Part shown: positions 7,365-15,526 of the stretch, one piece after another | Position numbering within the stretch: position 1 is the stretch's first letter | Layout of the letters: each line of letters begins with the position of its first letter | Source of the DNA: CBDCIS01 sp965217565 | GTDB lineage: Bacteria > Chloroflexota > Dehalococcoidia > Lucifugimonadales > CATOSD01 | Reading direction: 5' to 3' | DNA: 64,000 nt | NCBI GenBank assembly: GCA_965217565.1 | Contig: CBDCIS010000003.1 | Location: 372,001-436,000, forward strand | Position numbers and translations under genes: made by a program | Notes under the pieces: model-generated | Told to the model about the DNA's origin: nothing | The model's database searches: none | What the model saw: the letters and a program-made list of their open reading frames with translations, nothing else

Positions 7365-9107
7365 TTAGCTGTCCGCCGGGATGACCGGTAGCAGGATGTG
7401 GGATGGATGCTCGCTGTCGTGGTGAATGGTCTGGCGCGCTATCTGCGTCTCGCTGTCCATGCCAAAAGGATTGCCCGTGTTCGGATTGCGGTCGAACTGC
7501 GGGAAGTTGCTGCTGGAAATCTCCACTCGAATCCGATGGCCTTCGAGGAAGCAGTTGCTGGTTGACCACAAGTCGATGTCGTACCTGTAAATCTCGCCCG
7601 GCTCCAGCAGCGACGGCTCCTCCCACGAGTCGCGGTAGCGCGCCCTGATGATGCCTTGGGCGACGTTGATGGCCGTGCCGCCGGGGTGAACGTCAACCAG
7701 CTTGGCCGTGAAGTCAGTATCGCGCGCGCTTGACGATGCGTACAGCACGAGCGAAACGGGGCCTGTGACCTCCACGTCCTCCTCCAGCGCGGGCGTGTCA
7801 TAAACCAGCACGTCGGGCCGCCACTCCGCCGGCTGCTGGTCGCGCGGTCCCATCGACACCGGCGTCACGTCCTCGGAGCAGCAGGTGCTGCCGCCGATGG
7901 TCATCACGGGATGCTGCGGGTCGTAGTCGAAGTGGTCGTGCGGCTCGGACGAGGGCGCTGCCGTGTCCAGGCCGCCGTCTCCGAACAGCGAGTTGGCGTT
8001 GCCGCCGCTGTGCAGATAGTAGGGTGTGTACTGGGTGCCCGGGATGGGCCAGTCGCTCGACCGGCGCCACTGGTTCGCGCCCATCACGAACACGTTGACC
8101 GGCGGCTCGTCGGCGATGCCGTTTTGGACGCCCTTCAGCCAGTAGTCGAACCATCGAATGTGCTCACGTCGCAGGTCTATCTTCACGGCGTCGCCAAAAT
8201 CGACGTCGCCCGTCCGCCGGTTGGCGCCCTTGTTGCCGCAGTTGTGTGTCCAGGGGCCTATAGTTATGCGCTGGTTGCCCTTGCCCGGCGACCGCCCATG
8301 CTCGTTGACGCCCATGAAGTTATTGAGCGTGGACTGGAGGAACACGTCGAACCATCCGCCCACGCCATACGCGGGAACCTGGATGTCCGCGTAGTGCTCC
8401 TCCACCGGACGCATGCTGCGCCAGTAGTCGTCATAGCTGGGATGATTTATCCAGTCCTTCCAAATCTTCGAGTCGCGCCCAGCCGCCTCGTCCATGCTGA
8501 TGAGCGGCAGGTGCCAGTGCAGCGTCGTCAGGTGATTGCTCTCCGGCATCCAGAGGTACTGCACCTGGTTCGTGCGCGTGTGCATCTGAATCGCGCCCCA
8601 GCGCAGGTTGAAGGCCAACTGGAAGGCGCCGCCCGTATAGACCCAGTTGTGGTAGAAGTTGGAGTAGCCCACCTGCGGAACCATCGCCTTCAGGTACTGG
8701 CTGCGAAGCGGAGCGGCCTGCCACTGCACCATCGCCACGTAGGAGCCGCCCGCCGAGCCCACGTTGCCGTCGCACCAGGGCTGCGAGCCGATCCACTCCT
8801 GCGTATCGAAGCCGTCCTGGGCCTCGTGGATGAACGTGTACCATTCGCCCTCCGAGTCCCAGCGCCCCCGAACGTCCTGTGACACCGCCGCGAAACCCCT
8901 CGAGGCGTAGTAGAGGCAGTCCTCTACTACGCCCTCGGCGTTGTTGTTGTACGGCGTCCGAATGAGAATCGCCGGAAATGGCCCCTCTGCGTCCGGCAGA
9001 TAGACGTCAGTCGAAAGCCTGACGCCGTCCCGCATCGGCACGTCCAAGCCATACATCATCTTGACTTCATAAACCGGCTGCGAAATCCCAACAGCTTCAA
9101 CGACCAT
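7365..9107 (-). CDS. CocE/NonD family hydrolase
   Basis: A 580-residue serine hydrolase of the X-Pro dipeptidyl-peptidase (S15)/CocE group, acting on esters or acylated amines. The N-terminal strand PMRDGVRLSTDVYLPD, the nucleophile elbow SAGGSYVAM, the acid region GGWFDVFLQS and the histidine in IGPWTHN give the triad in order. The C-terminal half is the jelly-roll domain typical of the family (GPVSLVLYASSSARDTDF, HRIRVEISSSNFP). Start at 9107 is chosen because a GGGGGTGAC ribosome site sits right before it; the in-frame start at 9137 is longer. First gene of a two-gene unit with the CMD protein. Confidence 0.88.
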   Translation of the reverse strand: MVVEAVGISQPVYEVKMMYGLDVPMRDGVRLSTDVYLPDAEGPFPAILIRTPYNNNAEGVVEDCLYYASRGFAAVSQDVRGRWDSEGEWYTFIHEAQDGFDTQEWIGSQPWCDGNVGSAGGSYVAMVQWQAAPLRSQYLKAMVPQVGYSNFYHNWVYTGGAFQLAFNLRWGAIQMHTRTNQVQYLWMPESNHLTTLHWHLPLISMDEAAGRDSKIWKDWINHPSYDDYWRSMRPVEEHYADIQVPAYGVGGWFDVFLQSTLNNFMGVNEHGRSPGKGNQRITIGPWTHNCGNKGANRRTGDVDFGDAVKIDLRREHIRWFDYWLKGVQNGIADEPPVNVFVMGANQWRRSSDWPIPGTQYTPYYLHSGGNANSLFGDGGLDTAAPSSEPHDHFDYDPQHPVMTIGGSTCCSEDVTPVSMGPRDQQPAEWRPDVLVYDTPALEEDVEVTGPVSLVLYASSSARDTDFTAKLVDVHPGGTAINVAQGIIRARYRDSWEEPSLLEPGEIYRYDIDLWSTSNCFLEGHRIRVEISSSNFPQFDRNPNTGNPFGMDSETQIARQTIHHDSEHPSHILLPVIPADS

Positions 9108-9286
9108 AACGTCACCCCCGCAAATCTGTAATGCCAAATGCCAACCCCGCTACGGGCGATAATGTACCACAGCAAAGGGCAAAGGCGCTACTTGGAGGAT
9201 GCGTCTGCGTGCAGGCGGTAGTCCATGGCAAAGCGCGAAACCCAGCAGCAATCTCAATCCGGGAACCAGTGCATCCACGGGAGACC

Positions 9287-10480
9287 TCAGCGCGTATCCG
9301 ACTGGCGGAATGCCCAGCCTAGTCTGAGCGGCCTGCTCCTCAAGTGATGCCCGTTGAGCTCCGTGAAGGCTTTCAAGCTTTCTGTAGAATCAGACAAGCG
9401 GACGAAGGCGTAGCCGCGGCTCTCGCCAGTCAGGTAGTCCTTTGGTATGGTTACGCTCACCACCGTCCCCGATCGTTCGAATGTGCTTCGCACTTCGCCT
9501 TCGGTAGTCCCAATATCCAAGTTGCCAACGTAGATTTCTCTTGGAGGGGCCAGTGAACCGGTCGGACTATCGCTTATGTCCGACTTGGATACACTCCTAT
9601 TGTACGGGGCGTCCCCTCTACTGGCCCACAAATCTGCGAGCCTTTCCGTTGGCACGCCTTGAGCGTCAACCAATTCCAACCACCTGAGGAGTTGTCGTAC
9701 TCTCACGGCATTCTGGCATATGTTCTGTCCACTAAGCTTCTTACTAATCTGCTGACAATGGGCGTTGCTGACGTGGTTCAACCGACCAAGAGAAACCAGA
9801 GCATTGACAACCTCCCTCTGATCTTTTTGAGCTATGTCCGGCGTTCGTATGGCAAACCTTGGAACCTCCCGTGGCGAAATTCCTTGCCGGCGGGCAATAG
9901 TCCCCGCAGCGTTTCTCGTAATCTGCGAAGACCAGAGTCCCTTAGTCTGAAGTTGCTCCACGACCCGCCGATACTCCTCTGTATCGACTATATCCAGCGT
10001 CTCCCATATCTGCGCGGGGGAGATTAGTCTTCGCCCACGGCCCAAGAGCACGATCAGCTTTTCCTCGCGACTGAGGTTAAAGTCCGAGAATTCGTCGAGC
10101 CAGCGTTGCTCGATCGGGCTGAAGACGTTCCTCTGGGAGAAGGTTATCGAAAAGGTGTGGTCTGCCGAGTCGATCTCGGGAGGAGCCAACTCGTGCCCGT
10201 TCATCAACGCTTGAATCCTGCCAATGCCCTCACCCATCTCCTGCATGTAGCCTAGCTCTTTGAGAACTCGGGCGAGATAGGTGTTGCGGGAATCGTGGAC
10301 TCCTACTCCCCGCCTCAATTCGGTTAGCCTGACAGTCGAGAGCAGCCTGCCCGGGTTTCGGATTTCCAGCCTGTTGCTGAACACAAGGACTTCGATGGCG
10401 CGGCCTTCGATGCTGTAGTCCCTATGAGCAATCGCGTTCACTAACGCTTCGCGGCAGGCGTATTCCGGAAATACCGACAC
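9287..10480 (-). CDS. ATP-binding regulator, C-terminal part, with RNA recognition motif (RRM) fusion
   Basis: This frame continues the AlbA_2 gene upstream after a one-base frame change. It starts inside the HATPase_c_4 domain (CREALVNAIAHRDYS, RLEIRNPGRL, MGEGIGRIQALM), runs through about 150 residues of helical, winged-helix-like sequence, and ends in an RRM: RNP2 as IYVGNL (about residue 315) and RNP1 as RGYAFVRL (about 357). The RRM spans roughly 9290-9550. AlbA_2/ATPase proteins normally end after the winged helix; the RRM tail is unusual and in frame, with no linker stop. The GTG at 10480 is an artefact of the frame break rather than a credible start. Confidence 0.75.
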   Translation of the reverse strand: MSVFPEYACREALVNAIAHRDYSIEGRAIEVLVFSNRLEIRNPGRLLSTVRLTELRRGVGVHDSRNTYLARVLKELGYMQEMGEGIGRIQALMNGHELAPPEIDSADHTFSITFSQRNVFSPIEQRWLDEFSDFNLSREEKLIVLLGRGRRLISPAQIWETLDIVDTEEYRRVVEQLQTKGLWSSQITRNAAGTIARRQGISPREVPRFAIRTPDIAQKDQREVVNALVSLGRLNHVSNAHCQQISKKLSGQNICQNAVRVRQLLRWLELVDAQGVPTERLADLWASRGDAPYNRSVSKSDISDSPTGSLAPPREIYVGNLDIGTTEGEVRSTFERSGTVVSVTIPKDYLTGESRGYAFVRLSDSTESLKAFTELNGHHLRSRPLRLGWAFRQSDTR

Positions 10481-11361
10481 AAACTGAACTGAAAGGTGTC
10501 GCCAACCAGCCGCTTCTGAACGAGAAGCGGCCTCAGTTGTTCAAAGCCCTGGCTGAGCAACTCGAGCACGTTGCCCCCGTGCGATTCGTCTCGCGTAACG
10601 TTGTACTCCACGCCCGAAAGCAGTTCGGTTCCGGCAATCTGAATGATTCTAATCTCAGAGCGAGGGTGCCACTTGTGAACTTCGGACGCAAACAGCAACA
10701 ACGCAGCCTTTCTCAGCCGCAGCGAACCGCCAACGAATTCCGCTAGTCTGAGAGCTTGCAGACACTTTTCCGGCGACATGCCCGGCGAAACAGTTTCAGC
10801 AATTGACTTGAGTAGGTCTAGCCGAAGGTCACTTACGGTCGCGCCATCTACCCATGCGCTGTCATACTCCCTGGACAATTGCTCATGCCGCTCGAAGTCA
10901 ATTTGCTTTGAAGCAACGGGAACAGTGTCTGTGTCCCTTCTTTGTAAACATCTGCCGTCACTCGTAAAGTGGACATGCCTTGTTCCCTTGTTCACGGTGA
11001 AAACCAGGACAGTCTTGCCATCCAAAGTAACCAAGTTGATCACTGGTGTAGGCAAGGGCGTGTCTGCGAGGACGTGCGTCCGGGGCGCATTGCGAAGAAC
11101 TTGGAGATCATCCTCAGAGTATGTGATGCCGGTTACCTCGCCGTCGTCCTCGACACCAACGACCAACACGCCGCCAGCGGCATTGGCAAAGGCCACGAGG
11201 GTTTCGCCGATGTCCTTCGCTACGAGAGCTATCTTCCGACGGCGCTTATTCCCAGGAGGGCCGTCAAACGCGCTCTTGAATTCCCGGAAGTGGCTCTCGC
11301 CCTGAGTAAGTTCGTTCCGAAGGCGCTCCTGGATTACCAGTATCTGGGAATCGGTGCTCAT
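10441..11361 (-). CDS. AlbA_2 (schlafen-type) domain transcriptional regulator, N-terminal part, frameshifted
   Basis: The 306-residue frame begins at ATG 11361 and carries the AlbA_2 putative nucleic-acid-binding domain (ESHFREFKSAF, VAFANAAGGVLVVGVEDDG) at residues 20-85, then the linker and beginning of the ATP-binding domain up to RLVGDTFQFS. It then leaves the family frame and stops at 10441; the expected continuation (FPEYACREALVNAIAHRDY) is found one frame back at 10480. One base missing near 10485-10500 would explain this; no slippery run is present, so mutation or assembly error is more likely than programmed frameshifting. Together the two frames span 9287-11361. Confidence 0.75.
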   Translation of the reverse strand: MSTDSQILVIQERLRNELTQGESHFREFKSAFDGPPGNKRRRKIALVAKDIGETLVAFANAAGGVLVVGVEDDGEVTGITYSEDDLQVLRNAPRTHVLADTPLPTPVINLVTLDGKTVLVFTVNKGTRHVHFTSDGRCLQRRDTDTVPVASKQIDFERHEQLSREYDSAWVDGATVSDLRLDLLKSIAETVSPGMSPEKCLQALRLAEFVGGSLRLRKAALLLFASEVHKWHPRSEIRIIQIAGTELLSGVEYNVTRDESHGGNVLELLSQGFEQLRPLLVQKRLVGDTFQFSLCRYFRNTPAAKR

Positions 11362-11468
11362 TGGCTTCTCGCTATCTGGGCGGGTCTTTCACCATTGTAA
11401 CTGACACGGTTTGCCGCTGTCCAAAACAGAGAGAGGGGCGCAAGCCCCGGACAGCGCGCCGTCCCCTA

Positions 11469-13331
11469 TTACCGCCAGTGCCACCGCTCCCGCACCCGTT
11501 CCGCCAGCGCGGTTAGCCTGTGCCGGCCCAGCGTCACGCCCAGCGCGAGCGAGGCCAGCGACAGGAGTATGGCAGCCTTGGGCGTGACGCCTGACTTGAA
11601 GCGCGCCATGATTGCGTCGATGATGTCGTACACTTCGGTTGTTATGAGAAGCTGGGTGGAGGAGAAGGCGCCCGCGGGATCGATGCGGCTGATTGCCGTT
11701 TCCCTGGCCGCCTCGACCTGGGAATCGACGAGGGCGCTGAAGATTGGGGAGAAGGCTATGAGGACTACCGCGGAGGCGATTGCCGCCGCGCCCGACGCCC
11801 AGACGACTCGGCTCGGCCAGTCCCGGCCGCCGAGAAGCCCGATACCCACTAGCGTCAGCAGCAGGGGCAGGAGAAGAGGGAATCGCCAGACCCTTGACCA
11901 GTTGAGCAGGCGTCGGAAGGAGTTCACCCAACCAAAATTTCCTGGGTCGTTGGCGATGAGTTCCTCGAAGTCGAAGTGGGTGTACGTCCAGCCGTCGGCG
12001 AGGAACACTCGCGCAGCGTCGAGAGGGGCCAGAGCCGCGTCGCCCTGTCCGTCGCCGGCGGGCGCGCCCCGGAGGTCGGCGTCGGTGTATGACCAGCCAT
12101 CCCTGATTAGCTCCCTGAAGCTGTCCAGCCGGGCCAGATTGTCGCCGTCCGACAGTGCGTCTCGGAGATCCCTGTCCGTAAAGATGACATCCTCGCTGAA
12201 CAGTTCGGTGATAGACGGCTCAACGGCTTCCACAATCTCGTTGGCCCCGTCGGTCAACTGTCGCCTTATCCTCTCGCCCTCGGGGCCGGGGAGCTGGCTC
12301 GCGATGCGGGCGTTGACCTTCTGGCGTGCCAGGCCTTCGAGGACTTCTACCGTCGCCTCCCTGAGTTCCGATAGAGACACCCTGGAGGAGAAGCTGTCCA
12401 CCTCTCCAGCCATGTATGAGGACACCTCGTCGATAACCATTTCCACTTGGCTGCGCACCCAGGGTTCGGGCGCGGTCTGCCGGAGGGCGGAGACCGTTTC
12501 ATCCCTGGTTATCACGATGTCGAATTGGAGTTCGACGTGCTCGCCCAGCGTCTCCGTGAACGCGGGCTCGATGACCTCGTCATACAGGACCTTGTAAGCA
12601 TCCAACTCGCGCAGCAGTTCCTTCACCTCTTCGACGGCTATGGGAGCGCGGTCCGACAGCGCCACTCTTATCTCGAAGTAGTCGTTGTAGCCGAGGGCGT
12701 AGGGCGCGACCTCGTCGATCGCCGCCTCCATCTGTGTATGGACCCACTCCCTGGGCGCGACCACGCGCGCCGACGACTCGACCCGGCTGGCTGTGACCTC
12801 CAGTCCGAGCGGCAACTCGCCGGCCAGCGCGTCCTCGATTTCCGGAGCCACGAGGCCGTCGAACACGTAGTCGTAGTAGTCCGATCCAAGGATCAGAGAC
12901 TTGACCTCAGCGACCATCTCCGCCCCGTGCTCGCCGGCGCGCACGGTGACCTCGAACTCATCGGTCGCGCCGCCCAGGTATAGCCCGAGCTTCCCAAAGA
13001 AATCCTCCGCTTTGGCCTGTACCCACGCGGGCGGTATCGCCGCGCTGAGAGAGGCCGCGACCTCGCTGTTGGACAGACCAAGCGCCACGAGCGGGCTCCC
13101 GTCCAGTCCGCCTGGCAGCCCTTCCACGTCGATCTCGCGCGCCTCGTCCAGGGCGGACGAGGCCGCGTCGCCCATGAGGAAGGCGTAGAAGTCCGCTCTC
13201 TCGAGCTCCTCGGCGTAGAAGTCGGATTTGAGGAATGAGTCGCCGACTTGCAAGAACACCAGTTCCGCAGCCAGCAAGAAGAGGAACAGAATCCCCAGCG
13301 AAACGGCCAGGATTCTTCTTAGGATCATCAC
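11469..13331 (-). CDS. Membrane protein with triplicated extracytoplasmic domain, function unknown
   Basis: A 620-residue protein with one N-terminal hydrophobic helix (residues 5-28) and a C-terminal cluster of three or four helices (about 465-600) before a basic end. The long acidic segment between has an internal repeat of roughly 110 residues seen three times, marked by PPAWVQAKAEDF, PREWVHTQMEAAIDEV and PEPWVRSQVEMVIDEV, each followed by a beta-rich stretch. A short motif DGWSYTDADLR is echoed by DGWTYTHFDFE near residue 420. The topology suggests a large external sensor or assembly domain. I do not recognise a characterised family. Divergent from the deiodinase-like operon. Confidence 0.7.
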   Translation of the reverse strand: MMILRRILAVSLGILFLFLLAAELVFLQVGDSFLKSDFYAEELERADFYAFLMGDAASSALDEAREIDVEGLPGGLDGSPLVALGLSNSEVAASLSAAIPPAWVQAKAEDFFGKLGLYLGGATDEFEVTVRAGEHGAEMVAEVKSLILGSDYYDYVFDGLVAPEIEDALAGELPLGLEVTASRVESSARVVAPREWVHTQMEAAIDEVAPYALGYNDYFEIRVALSDRAPIAVEEVKELLRELDAYKVLYDEVIEPAFTETLGEHVELQFDIVITRDETVSALRQTAPEPWVRSQVEMVIDEVSSYMAGEVDSFSSRVSLSELREATVEVLEGLARQKVNARIASQLPGPEGERIRRQLTDGANEIVEAVEPSITELFSEDVIFTDRDLRDALSDGDNLARLDSFRELIRDGWSYTDADLRGAPAGDGQGDAALAPLDAARVFLADGWTYTHFDFEELIANDPGNFGWVNSFRRLLNWSRVWRFPLLLPLLLTLVGIGLLGGRDWPSRVVWASGAAAIASAVVLIAFSPIFSALVDSQVEAARETAISRIDPAGAFSSTQLLITTEVYDIIDAIMARFKSGVTPKAAILLSLASLALGVTLGRHRLTALAERVRERWHWR

Positions 13332-13503
13332 AGTGATTCACGGTATCCAGGCCGCAGAGAATAAGCAATAGCTACGGGCGCAAAGCGAGGGCAATCGACG
13401 GCAGAGGCGACCGGCCAGCCGCCTCTACTTTGCAAATGCGCCGCGCTGCGTTAGCATTAGCATGAGGATAGGCGACGTTCATAGTTACTGAGAGGACAGC
13501 GCA

Positions 13504-14277
13504 ATGAGCGAATACAACTATGCCAGCTTCCCGCTCGACATGTCCGCGGACGAATTCGGCGCTTTTGCCGACCTGAACAGGGCGGGGCGGAAGGCCCCCG
13601 ATGGCGAGCTTGTGGATGCGAGCGACGGCAGCAGCGTGCGGCTTTCCGACTTCTGGAGCAAGGGGCCTGTGATGATCGAGTTCGGCTCGATAACCTGACC
13701 CTTCTGTGGACTGGCGGCGCCGGTCCTGGAACCGTTGGCTGAGGAGTTCGACGGCAAGGGTGTGAGCTTCCTGTTCGTTTACACGCGAGAGGCGCATCCG
13801 AGCGACGAGTACCCGGCCCACACAAGCCTCGAGCAGAAGCTGTCTCACGCCCGCGACATGGCAGCCGACTGGAATATCAAACGCCCCATGCTGGTGGATG
13901 ACGTAGAGGGCACTGTCCACCGTGCGTACGGGACGCTGCCCAACATGAGCTACGTGCTAAACGTCGGCGGAACCATTCTCTATCGCGCGAATTGGACGGA
14001 TGCGCACACCATTCGCATGGCCCTGGAGCAGCTCTTTTTCGAGCGCGCGCAACGCCGCTCGGGGACACGAACTACACCTTACTACGTGGAGTGGCTCCCG
14101 CAGCGGGTCAACGACAGGGCGGCCTTCATGGACGGCCTTCTCAAGATAGGGGACAGGGCGACGAGGGAGTTTATCGCCGCGGTCGAGAACGCGGAGGGCG
14201 AGGCGGCGGCCAAGCCCTTGCGCGAGTGGTGGGCCGGCGTGCGGGAGTCGAGGGCCGGGGTGCGAGCCGATGATTGA
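13504..14277 (+). CDS. Iodothyronine deiodinase-like selenoprotein (in-frame UGA = Sec65)
   Basis: A 257-residue thioredoxin-fold protein read through one in-frame TGA at 13696-13698. The codon lies exactly where deiodinases have selenocysteine: EFGSIT-U-PFC compares with the NFGSxTUPPF deiodinase signature, and it makes a UxxC redox pair (Sec65, Cys68). Downstream, FVYTREAHPSDEYP and HTSLEQKLSHA match the deiodinase EAHPSDGW and HRSLE segments. The frame stays open for 193 codons after the TGA, and a hairpin of bacterial SECIS type follows it. It should be a cytoplasmic selenol reductase, perhaps a reductive dehalogenase of small organic halides or a peroxidase; the substrate is not known. 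About 70 residues beyond the deiodinase domain form a helical tail. A methyltransferase gene follows after 12 bases. Confidence 0.85.
13708..13726 (+). promoter_or_regulatory. Putative bacterial SECIS hairpin of the deiodinase-like gene
   Basis: GGACTGGC pairs over eight positions (one G-U) with GCCGGTCC around a GGC loop at 13716-13718. The stem starts 9 bases after the UGA and the loop lies 18-20 bases after it, within the window known for bacterial SECIS elements, with G at the loop start. It lies inside the coding sequence, as expected for SelB-dependent decoding. Confidence 0.65.
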
Positions 14278-14289
14278 GGAGACGGCCAC

Positions 14290-15096
14290 TTGAACGAGTA
14301 CATGAATGCCAACCTCAAGCACTGGAACGAACTGGCGCCGCCTCATGCTCGGTCGGCTTTCTACGACGTAGAGGGGTTCAAGGCCGGGAGGTCTTCCCTG
14401 ACACCAATCGAGCTCGGGGAACTCGGCGACGTGGCGGGCAAGTCGCTGCTGCACCTCCAATGCCACTTCGGCATGGACACGCTCTCGTGGGCAAGGCTCG
14501 GCGCGAGGGTCACGGGTGTGGACTTCTCGGACGAAGCGATCGGAATTGCTCGCTCCTTGAGCGAAGAACTGGGGACCGGCGCGCGGTTCGTCGTCTCCAA
14601 CCTGTATGACCTGCCGCATACCCTGCACCCAAGCCAGAGCTTCGACGTCGTGTTCACGTCCTACGGGGTTCTCTGCTGGCTGCCGGACCTAACGCGATGG
14701 GGACAGGTCATCGCTCACTTCCTCAGGCCGGGCGGCGCCTTCCACATGGTCGAGTTTCATCCCTTTGCCAACGTCTTCGACGACGAGGACGCCGTCGAGC
14801 TCAGGGTACGCTATCCCTACTTCCACGCCGCTGAGCCGATGAGGTTCGAGCCCAGCGGCTCCTACGCCGACAAGAGCGTGATAGGCACAACCAGCATCTA
14901 CGAATGGAGTCATACTATCGGTGACGTCATCAATGCGCTGATTTCGGCCGGACTCAAGATAGAGTTCCTGCACGAGTTCCCCTATTGCACCTATCCTCTC
15001 ATGCCTCTTCTCGAGAAGGGCGAAGACGAGTGGTGGCGGCTGAAGGACAAGACAGAGTCTGTGCCGATGATGTTTTCGATCAAGGCGACCAGGTGA
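14290..15096 (+). CDS. Class I SAM-dependent methyltransferase
   Basis: A 268-residue Rossmann-fold methyltransferase. Motif I is LLHLQCHFGMDTLSWA (around residues 54-69), a variant in which the usual DxGxGxG is replaced by LQCHFG, as in one recognised subgroup; the acidic ribose-binding residue is in VTGVDFSDEA, and motif IV is FDVVFTSYGVLCWLPD. The TTG start at 14290 has GAGGAG upstream and lies 12 bases after the selenoprotein stop, so it is co-transcribed with it. Substrate unknown; given the neighbour, methylation of a selenium, sulfur or halide compound is conceivable but unsupported by sequence. Confidence 0.85.
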   Translation: MNEYMNANLKHWNELAPPHARSAFYDVEGFKAGRSSLTPIELGELGDVAGKSLLHLQCHFGMDTLSWARLGARVTGVDFSDEAIGIARSLSEELGTGARFVVSNLYDLPHTLHPSQSFDVVFTSYGVLCWLPDLTRWGQVIAHFLRPGGAFHMVEFHPFANVFDDEDAVELRVRYPYFHAAEPMRFEPSGSYADKSVIGTTSIYEWSHTIGDVINALISAGLKIEFLHEFPYCTYPLMPLLEKGEDEWWRLKDKTESVPMMFSIKATR

Positions 15097-15136
15097 ACAT
15101 CGCTGGACAAGCGACCGAATTCAAAGGAGACAAACG

Positions 15137-15526
15137 ATGGACAAGATACGTAGAGAGTACCCCGACATCGCGCCGGCTGGCCCCACCTACGCGAGGGCCG
15201 TTCGGGCAGGCGGCACGCTATACATCTCCGGCTGCACCGCGAGGGGGACTGAGGCGCAGGGAGGCCCCGCGATTGAGCAGTTCAAGGTCGTGTGGGACAG
15301 AATTATTCGCATCGTGGAAGCCGAGGGCGGCAATCCGGCGGACATCGTGAAGATAACCACCTTTGTGACGAACATGGCGGACTGGTATCCGGCTCCCACG
15401 GAGCAGCAGGCCATAATGGACGGCTACTTCAGCGGCCAGAACCCGGCCAACTCGCTGGTGGAGATAACCGCGCTTGCGCAGCCGGGCCTGGACGTGGAGA
15501 TAGAGGCCATCGTGGTGTTGGACTAG
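15137..15526 (+). CDS. RidA family protein (reactive imine/enamine deaminase-like)
   Basis: A 129-residue YjgF/YER057c/UK114 protein, usually a trimer that hydrolyses reactive enamine/imine intermediates. Typical elements are YARAVRAGGTLYISGC near the start, VKITTFVTNMADW in the middle and NSLVEITALAQPGLDVEIEAIVV at the end (read in two parts). AAAGGAG precedes the ATG. The catalytic Arg of archetypal RidA (in PxRS) is not obvious: the equivalent region reads NPANSLVEI, so it belongs to one of the Rid subfamilies whose role is unclear. Third gene of the deiodinase-like operon, 40 bases after the methyltransferase. Its last bases overlap the convergent TlpA-like gene. Confidence 0.85.
   Translation: MDKIRREYPDIAPAGPTYARAVRAGGTLYISGCTARGTEAQGGPAIEQFKVVWDRIIRIVEAEGGNPADIVKITTFVTNMADWYPAPTEQQAIMDGYFSGQNPANSLVEITALAQPGLDVEIEAIVVLD

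Noticed and set aside
7911..8882. Long open frame on the + strand opposite the CocE gene
   Set aside because: It is antisense to a complete, motif-bearing hydrolase and shows no family features; such frames arise from the GC-rich third codon positions.
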